A stretch of DNA of 64,000 nucleotides. Source: Metaphire vulgaris (lineage: Eukaryota; Annelida; Clitellata; Crassiclitellata; Megascolecidae). The position numbers were made by a program, and so were the translations under genes. Positions 58,336 to 64,000 of the stretch are shown piece after piece. Location: NCBI GenBank assembly GCA_018105865.1, contig CM030861.1, forward strand, positions 2,608,984-2,672,983, in the 5' to 3' direction. Below the pieces are notes generated by a model, which was not told the DNA's origin, did not search any database, and saw only the letters and a program-made list of their open reading frames with translations. Numbering within the stretch: the stretch's first letter is position 1; each line of letters opens with the position of its first letter.

Positions 58336-58654
58336 GATTATGAAGAGAAATACGATTAGAAGGGATAAAGACAGGAGGGAAGAATATAAATAACCTACGA
58401 TACGCATATGTCACCAATCTAATGGCAGCTACGGAAAGAAAACTACAAATATGTTATTAGACATGGCGACAGAAGCAGAGCCGGCGCGTGGGGCCCCCGC
58501 CGGCTTCGGATATTTAAGAGTTTTCATTTTTCTTATTCTTAAGTAGTATTTGTTTTGTTTTTTGCTCGTCAGGCCACTTGAAGAGACAAAATCAGCGTCC
58601 ACACACTAAATCCTAAAAAGATACAAACATATTTCAACACCACGGCTCAACATT

Positions 58655-58835
58655 CTCAAAGCTGTGTGAGCAGTTCTGATGTAAGGATCAGAAACATGGA
58701 CGTTGGCAATAGAAAGGAAGCTGGAAGCTGCTGAGATGTGGTTTCTCAGACGTACGCAAAAAGTTTCAAGGACAGAAAAATAACTAATGAGGAAGTACTA
58801 AAAGCTTTTGGTGTAAAAAGAAAATAAGTGACAAC
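58655..58835 (+). pseudogene. LINE RT fragment
   Basis: Plus-strand frames read SETWTLA, RKLEAAEMWFLRRTQKVS and ITNEEVLKAFGVKRK, the same non-LTR family as 18905-19640, with frameshifts. Confidence 0.7.
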
Positions 58836-58929
58836 TGACAAACTATTGCTGTAATAGACGGACTTTGTGTCATGGTTGATATCGGTGTTTGTGTGATGGG
58901 ACTGGCAGTTATTAGCCTGGTTTCTTCAA

Positions 58930-59160
58930 GTAATCTATAAAGTAGGCTGAAAATAATAGTAATTAGTAATACTGTATATTACAATTTTTAGACAATTTGT
59001 TGCTGTAATCAGATTACTTTTTCACAGATCAGGTCTTCGTCCTCGAGCTGTATCCAGCTATTGACTTCTCCATGACATCTCTCCAAAGCTCTCTGTCCTT
59101 TTTCACAAGGTAATTAGTAATCTGTAATATGTTACTTTTGACATGTAACTATCCCAACAC
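58930..59160. mobile_element. hAT-like terminus with iterated AGTAATC/GATTACT motif
   Basis: AGTAATCT, AGTAATTAGTAAT, AATCAGATTACT and GTAATTAGTAATCTGTAA words are packed here and end at CCCAACACTA (about 59161), a typical hAT terminus. The other end was not identified. Confidence 0.45.
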
Positions 59161-59676
59161 TATTCCCACGTTTCTCAGACGCCAGGCCAAGCGTTGCCCA
59201 TGTACTCACCACAAGGCAGCCATTACAGAATTATTTGGCAGTGAGATATAATATTTATCTGGATAGGAAAAACAGAAAATTATCTCACCAAATAATTAGT
59301 TTAACAATTTTAGGTCTCACATTGAGAATGCAAACCAATATTGTTGCTATATGTATGGCATCTTTAACATTTTGTATCAATGAGTGATTATGTGCAAAAA
59401 ATGGATTCTTGATAATCTTATGTGGGTTCCAAACTTACTACTATAGCTATCAGGCAGTGCATAAATAAATAGCAAGCAACCTTGAATAATATTGATGCTC
59501 TGCAGTCAAAGAAGTCAAATAAAAACGGTTTCAGTTGGCCTGTCCACCTGTCCCACAAAGTCAAAGAGATTGCACTAGTTGCCCTCACACTATAATCTAA
59601 TATAATATTTATTAGCATTTTCACAATCTAATACAAATGCAAAAATGCAGACATCTCAAATTTTCTTATACATGCA

Positions 59677-59682
59677 TTTATT
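59677..59682 (-). promoter_or_regulatory. candidate poly(A) signal of HUWE1
   Basis: AATAAA on the minus strand about 775 nt past the HUWE1 stop. The DNA between (59683-60454) is AT-rich and free of mobile elements, as expected of a 3' UTR. Confidence 0.5.
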
Positions 59683-60454
59683 AAGTGGTTCCAAAACCAA
59701 ACAGTTCTTTTCTGGATTAAAACAGCAAAGAGTCAAAAAATAATAAATCAAGCAGTTCCAAGTCATTGGATAAGAGCAAGAATCTTTTTATCTGGACCAG
59801 AGACTTTATACAAAGTCTTCACAAGTAAACCAAGAATGTACAATGTAAGTTGAAACCTTTAACATTAAACAATAAACAGCAACTTTTGCACAGCTTTTTA
59901 TCAACATTCAGTACACATTGTTCAATCTGTGGGAGTTTAAAACCACCAAACAATGCATGAACTTTCTTGCAGCCTTTTATGTCCATTAGGAGATCGAACA
60001 TTTTGGCTCAAATGCGGCCAATCTCTGAATAGTTCAAGAGTATTCAGAATCATTTTAAATTCAATTTTCTAAAACACAAACAACTGGTATAACATGCAAA
60101 AGCTAAACAATCTTGTAACTATAGAAAGTTTAAACATTGGATTTTATGAGAAATTTTTGAAAGTGAAGGCAATCAACGAAATATACAACTGAACAAAAAA
60201 TTCAAACATGTGATCCACAAAAAACCAGGAACAAAAAAGTGTACAAAGCTCAGAAATTGCAGAGCTCTGAAAATTGATTTCAAATGTCTTGCCACCCAAG
60301 AAATTAATAAAATAAGAATATGCAATTATAACATACTGTGTTATCATCAACTGTTACATCCCAACGTCCAACAAGATTAAAACCCATTACAAACAGGTTT
60401 TATATGTTGTAACAATGTGGCTTTTAGAGCAAACAGTTCAAAAATCCCAAGATT

Positions 60455-60557
60455 TTAGGCCAATCCAAACCCCTCTGAGCACTCGTGAATTGCTAGCAGC
60501 AACATCTGGCGCAGTTTGTCATAAGTTTCGTACGCAGGCAGATCAAGCTGGTTAAAA
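60455..60557 (-). CDS. HUWE1: HUWE1 last exon
   Basis: Acceptor tttctttttag. It encodes [19 protein letters not shown] then [14 protein letters not shown] and TAA at 60455-60457. The ending matches vertebrate HUWE1. Confidence 0.96.
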
Positions 60558-60783
60558 CTAAAAGAAAAAGATCATCACTGCAAACTATGACATATCAGTT
60601 AAGTTTCAACATTAATATTACACAAATAGCAATATAATAAAGAAACCTTCATCAAAACATACAGTAATACCCCGTTATCCCACCTACACCCATCTGGCGT
60701 TCTATTTTGCCGAGGGGTGGCGTGGCAACATAGTGAGGGCAAGTCAGTTGAGTAATCCATTACAAAACTGTATATATATATAT

Positions 60784-60838
<55 letters not shown>

Positions 60839-63733
60839 TTCAGTTATAACACTGTAGGCTACAGTATGATAGGCCTATATTGCAGGCGTAAGCACATGCA
60901 CAGTTCAGACGAGCTTTGTTACAATAATTATTCAAAAGGCGTGTCTGGAGTAGGCCTACGAAAGTGCTCCTGAATAGTAGCCTGTCTTTGAGAAGTTAAA
61001 CACATGCATTTCACCCTACACTTAACAACGGATAGCAGCTGCATGTCATCTGGGATGGTCAGGTCTGATTGTTCAAAGTAACTCATTGGAGTATCAACGG
61101 CAGAAGTCCCTTCAGTGCCAGTAACTTTGGCCGGGCCTCATCGTACTTCTTGCCATTCTCCACCTCGCCAATCGTTATCCATCTCCTCACTGTTATCATC
61201 AGTCATTAACTGACATGTCGGCAGGGTATGATCAACCTCAAAATATTCGTCAGATGCCACGGTTCTGAGGTGACACAACAGCCCTCCGCTGGATAAGCAA
61301 TAAGATGATGAGATGAAGAGTGGAAATAGGCTAACGTCCATCATAGGCATTTCCCACGATGATTGTCTAAAGTTCTCTCTCTTTCTCTCCCTCTCCATTG
61401 TAAGCATTTCCCACGATGATTGAATAAAGTTCTCTCTCCCTCATTTTGTCTTTCTCTCTCCCCTCTCTCCCTTTGTCTCTGCCTCCCTTTCTCTTTGATG
61501 TATGCCTCATTACAGATGATGGCCGTTCAACAACTCAACAAATGGTACCTCTCTTTCTCTTCCCATCCCTCCCCTGTTTCTTGTACCTTCTCTCTGCTGA
61601 CACCCAACTACACCAGGGTAGACGATGGTATAGACAGATTTCCTCCATTTATTCGTGCCCATTGGCGAGCAAGCAGGGGTAGATTGCATGGGTGGAAACA
61701 CATTTCTCTTTTCAGGCTTGACAAAAGCGACAAACAGGGGAGACTTAAAGAGATAAATAACAAGGGAGGAAATCTGCTCTGGGCCTTTCATTGGCGAGAG
61801 TCAAGGTGGGTGAGAAAACGAGGTGCGAGATAACGAGGTTTGACTGTAATAATAATGAAATTCTGATTTTTCATTAACACATTCAGTGCCCGGGATGAAT
61901 ATACTATATACAAGTCCTATATTCTATGAGTGGCAACACAATGATTGGCCCAGCCATGAAAATTGGGCTGGCGCTGAATGTGTTAAAATGCAGAGTGAAT
62001 TAACCAATCAGGTGTCAAGTAATAACCAGCAAGAGTTAAACTGCAAAATATGATAATCGTACCACGTGTGTGCAGAAGGCAGTCGATCAGTTGACCGATC
62101 ATCGCGATGGATCTGGAATTTCTGCGTACCATTCATTCCTTCTAAGAATGCAAAGCCTTGAAGTGGCACTTTTGACGTACCAGTAACAAACTGCAAAAAC
62201 CTCGCCCTGTCTGCCTGGTCGAATGAACGCAGGGCTCGCCAAAACCACTGAATCTGTACAAAAAGATAAATATGCATAGATACAGTACATGCAAAACAGT
62301 ACGTGGAATTGTTGCACCATTGGTAATATTCTGCAGTCAATCTAAACTTGGTGGCACCCCGAAACAAGTACGACAATATAAGGTAGCCAGGAATGTCCAC
62401 CAAAGGGCAGCACCAAATGGCCATCGGTGCATAACTTGCAATGCTAAATCAATACGGTGGAAGACTTTCTGCAGTGTTCTCCTGCATTTTTGGGTCCCCA
62501 ATCATAAAACCCTGGTGTCTCTGTTCTTCCAACTGTAATGTAATGCAACAGAATATTTATACAGTGCCTCTTCTGAAGAATCACTCAGAAGTAGTACTTC
62601 CTCTGCAATTACTGCAACTACCAGAAACAGTCTGAGAAAATTCACAACAGGAAACCATATTCATCCAATGAAATCACTTCCCTCGTCATGTCCTCCCATC
62701 ATCACAATCTTCTGTACAGCAATCAATTAAACAATTTTAACAATAAACTTGAAATGTATCAAACATATCACAGTACCACAGTTACTATTTACAACTTACT
62801 GTGTGCCAAAGGTCAACAGAGAAACTGTGTAGCCCTGTGGCTTTGAAGCTGTTGATCATTATATTGTTATGACATATGACGTACATAGGCACTCCACATG
62901 CAACGGCATTATTATGACGCATGTCATACAGCACTGGACAGTGAAGATGTCAAATATATCATAATACCAAATCTTTCTAACTAAAAAGTCAGTCAAAAAT
63001 ATTATGCACTTCATCACCACTGAACCCCAACCTGAAGTGAATTGGCCTGGTATTTGTGATACTCGGTATTTGCCTTGAGGTCATCGATGTCAATGTTTGG
63101 CAGGCCGGAGATGAGCAACTCGAGCTCCTGCTCATTGAAAATGGAAATGAATCGCTTGGGGATTATGCTGTAGAATCCGTCTAAGAACGCCTGCAGTTGC
63201 TTCTGGATTGCACCGGTCATTTTCATCTGACAGACGAGCTTCACATACTCCTTTTTGTTTTCCTCGGTCACTCGAATGTTACGTCCATCTGGCTTCAAAT
63301 CCCTAGTTTCTGTTACTCCAAATTCCTGTATCTGAAATTTCAAATATTCTAGACATATACATGCCATGAAAAAATATCATCTACCAGAGTGCAGAAGACA
63401 AAGGGGAATCATTTAATTAGCAGCATAACTCATCTTTAGTCTGAATAAGAACACCTTTAAAGAACATTTATAATAGCATTCCTGCAATAAACTTTGCAAC
63501 TAAATATAATTTTATAAATACTCTTAACCACAATAAGCAAAAAAACAAATCTATCACAACACCAAATAAAATTAAAATATAAAATTTAATAGCCATCAAA
63601 ATATCATATAAAATTCTCCAAACTCACCGCAGTGCTAAAGGTAATGTCATATCCCAGGTCTTCTACGTTGTTTTCAAGTAAATAGACAAGACCTTGGTAG
63701 AAAGCATAATCTTCGCTTTCCATGTCTGTGTAT
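60455..63733 (-). CDS. HUWE1: HUWE1 HECT E3 ubiquitin ligase, last four coding exons (gene continues beyond the window)
   Basis: HUWE1 (ARF-BP1/MULE) is a giant E3 ligase that forms a thioester with ubiquitin through its HECT cysteine and acts on p53, MCL1, histones and other substrates (family knowledge). The four exons cover about 233 C-terminal residues: most of the HECT N-lobe end and the whole C-lobe. Conserved stretches include [74 protein letters not shown] and the C-terminal [10 protein letters not shown]. The catalytic Cys lies in [12 protein letters not shown] and its codon (TG|T) is split by the last intron. All junction phases agree. Expect about 4000 further residues beyond the right edge. 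Confidence 0.96.
60770..60836. repeat. (TA)n microsatellite
   Basis: About 30 TA units in the last HUWE1 intron (60558-62062). The intron also holds a TC-rich stretch near 61375-61500, and no other gene. Confidence 0.95.
62063..62253 (-). CDS. HUWE1: HUWE1 second-last exon
   Basis: Acceptor ctttttgtacag, donor TG|gtacga, phase 2. It encodes [32 protein letters not shown] and [13 protein letters not shown], reaching the catalytic Cys. Confidence 0.96.
63032..63331 (-). CDS. HUWE1: HUWE1 third-last exon
   Basis: Acceptor tgaaatttcag, donor CAG|gttggg, exactly 100 codons in phase 0. It encodes [19 protein letters not shown] through [13 protein letters not shown] of the HECT N-lobe. Confidence 0.96.
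63628..63733 (-). CDS. HUWE1: HUWE1 fourth-last exon
   Basis: Acceptor ttgtctttag, donor GCG|gtgagt. It encodes [20 protein letters not shown] and [10 protein letters not shown]. Its first base completes a codon from an exon beyond 63733 that was not identified in the remaining window. Confidence 0.94.
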
Positions 63734-64000
63734 CTAAAGACAAAGTCACATCGTCAACAACATTTCACTGGTCATAAGCAGCAAAGCTGCTCTTTAAGCA
63801 AAAATCAATAAAATTTTGATGCTTAAGTGAAATCAGGTCCACGGTGAGAAGAGTTATCTCCTATGAGCTGCTCTGAGAGTCTAGCCACACTGCAAAATAG
63901 CCACATTTAATCCATTGTTAAAACCCATTACTGTCTTATTGGAAAATGTAGAAGTTTAACTGTGATGGTCAATAGTAATTGGTAGTGTACTGATAATCTG

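Noticed and set aside
62272..62635. Plus-strand frames near HUWE1
   Set aside because: Intronic and antisense to HUWE1 without domain content.

Overview
This is nuclear DNA of a multicellular animal. It holds intron-split genes with GT/AG junctions, animal-specific protein families and dense transposon debris. The deep intron structure, protein divergence from vertebrates and abundance of small hAT elements suggest an invertebrate or basal-deuterostome genome, but I cannot place it more finely.

Three genes were recognised, all on the minus strand. (1) Positions 1531-28542 carry a complete TBC1D1/TBC1D4-type Rab GTPase-activating protein in 19 coding exons. Every junction phase matches, and the model gives 1232 residues if one 56-nt stretch in exon 3 is treated as intron. 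(2) Positions 41031-50257 carry three exons of an ODF3/CIMAP1-type sperm-tail microtubule protein with shippo repeats. Its first exon is thrown out of frame by a 20-nt insertion, 19 nt of which recur exactly 700 bp away, and its last exon was not found. (3) Positions 60455-63733 carry the last four coding exons of the giant HECT ubiquitin ligase HUWE1; the gene continues past the right edge. There is also a well-folded tRNA-Ala(AGC) at 34438-34510.

The rest, especially 29-59 kb, is layered transposable elements. Several are hAT-type elements bounded by perfect 8-bp target-site duplications (TSDs), some nested so that their order of arrival can be read. Several of these hAT elements are built from dense iterations of a private 6-14 bp motif, often self-complementary. 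Others include a TIR-bounded 2.1-kb transposon (53554-55672) encoding a decayed cysteine-rich protein family usually left as 'uncharacterized', a 1.1-kb palindromic foldback element, Harbinger-like and TTAA-flanked MITEs, LINE and Ty3/gypsy reverse transcriptase remnants, and two SINEs that share one body but carry different heads (5S rRNA-derived versus tRNA-derived). Degenerate telomere-like repeats sit inside or near several MITEs. Microsatellites are numerous.

The three genes are not functionally linked as far as the sequence shows: one handles insulin/AMPK-regulated vesicle traffic, one ciliary/sperm structure, one protein degradation. They are separated by about 12.5 kb and 10 kb of mainly repetitive DNA. 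All calls rest on reading the sequence and remembered family features; no database search was run.
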